From Azolla pinnata (lineage: Eukaryota > Streptophyta > Polypodiopsida > Salviniales > Salviniaceae): a stretch of 21,667 bases of DNA. The DNA lies in NCBI GenBank assembly GCA_037176905.1, contig JBBBWG010010545.1, forward strand, positions 1 to 21,667, written 5' to 3'. The notes beneath the pieces are model-generated. The model was not told the origin of the DNA. It saw only the letters and a list, made by a program, of their open reading frames with translations, and made no database searches. Every line of letters begins with the position of its first letter. Within the stretch, counting starts at the first letter, position 1. The translations under genes and the position numbers were made by a program. This document shows, one piece after another, positions 21,170 through 21,667 of this stretch.

Positions 21170-21667
21170 CGGAGAAAGAAAGACACAGAGAAAGAAGAAG
21201 AAGAAGAAGAAGAAGAAGGAAGAAAGAAGAAGATGATGAAGAAGAAAGAAGAAGATGGTGAAAAAAAGAAGAATGAAGAAGAAGAAGAAGAAGAAGTGGC
21301 CAAGAAGGTTTTGTTAGTGAAGAGAAGAAGAAGAAGGTTTTGTTAGTGAAGAAGAAGAAAGAAGGTTTTGTTAGTGAAGAAGAAGAAGAAGAAGAAGAAA
21401 GAAGGTTTTGTTGGTGATGAAGAAGAAGAAAAGAAGAACAAGAAGAAGGTTTTGTTAGTGAAAGAAGAAGAAGAAGAAGGTTTTGTTAGTGAAGAAGAAG
21501 AAAGAAGGTTTTGTTAGTGATGAAGAAGAAGAAGAAAGAAGGTTTTGTTAGTGAAGAAGAAGAAGAAGAAGAAGAAAGAAGGTTTTATTGGTGAAGAAGA
21601 AGAAGAAGAAGAAGAAAGAAGGTTTTGTTGGTGATGAAGAAGAAGAAAAGAAGAACAAGAAGAAGGT
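21170..21667. repeat. GAA-rich minisatellite with GGTTTTGTTAGTGA spacers
   Basis: Nearly pure purine (GAA/AAG) sequence is interrupted ten times by GGTTTTGTTAGTGA or close variants, starting at 21307, 21336, 21364, 21404, 21449, 21479, 21507, 21541, 21581 and 21621. An eleventh copy is cut by the window edge. Spacing is 28-45 bases. The pattern around 21404-21449, including a GAACAAGAAGAAGGT piece, recurs at 21621-21665, suggesting a higher-order period of about 217 bases. On the strand of the downstream gene it reads as pyrimidine-rich promoter sequence. Confidence 0.9.

Noticed and set aside
20720..21346. A plus-strand frame rich in Arg-Ser that looks like an SR protein.
   Set aside because: It is the antisense of the GAAGCA and GAA arrays inside the At1g76660-like gene; its composition comes only from the repeat, with no RRM.

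Overview
This is nuclear DNA from a land plant. The evidence is a many-intron SR splicing-factor gene of the plant SR34/SF2 type, a PLS-class pentatricopeptide repeat (PPR) gene in a single exon, a DUF688-type plant protein and a plant At1g76660-like proline/serine-rich protein. A seedless vascular plant such as a fern fits the style of the PPR protein and the abundance of simple repeats, but that is a weak inference. Nothing bacterial, viral or CRISPR-like was seen, and no tRNA or rRNA gene was found.

Layout. 1-1642: a long 26-base C run, then the probable promoter, leader and leader intron of the SR gene, with a telo-box. 1643-5984 (+): SR34-like gene, reconstructed here as 13 coding exons (291 aa), one intron being GC-AG. 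5985-7555: 3' UTR and featureless AT-rich spacer. 7556-8890: a decaying tandem array of about 195-bp units whose younger copies carry broken duplicates of the first codons of the next gene. 8809-11064 (+): PLS-class PPR protein of 751 aa with an internal polyglutamine tract and a C-terminus that stops inside the E2 motif. 11412-12668 (-): DUF688-type acidic protein, convergent with the PPR gene. 12672-13322: a tandem duplication of that gene's leader and core promoter, so two TATA boxes lie in a row. 13323-16073: spacer with one striking palindrome cluster. 16074-21067 (-): a two-exon At1g76660-like gene (849 aa predicted). Its 51-codon last exon lies 2.4 kb away from the large first exon, and the intron contains a degenerate minisatellite. 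21068-21667: TTC/GAA microsatellites and a GGTTTTGTTAGTGA-bearing minisatellite in the leader and promoter of that gene, running off the window.

The genes look functionally independent: a splicing regulator, a probable organellar RNA-binding protein and two plant proteins of unknown function. The common theme is repeat activity at gene 5' ends. Three of the four genes have tandem duplication or microsatellite expansion in their promoter or first codons, and the fourth begins next to a long homopolymer. No clearly new multi-gene system is visible. The best leads are the duplicated promoter of the DUF688 gene, the repeated 5' end of the PPR gene and the remote terminal exon of the At1g76660-like gene.
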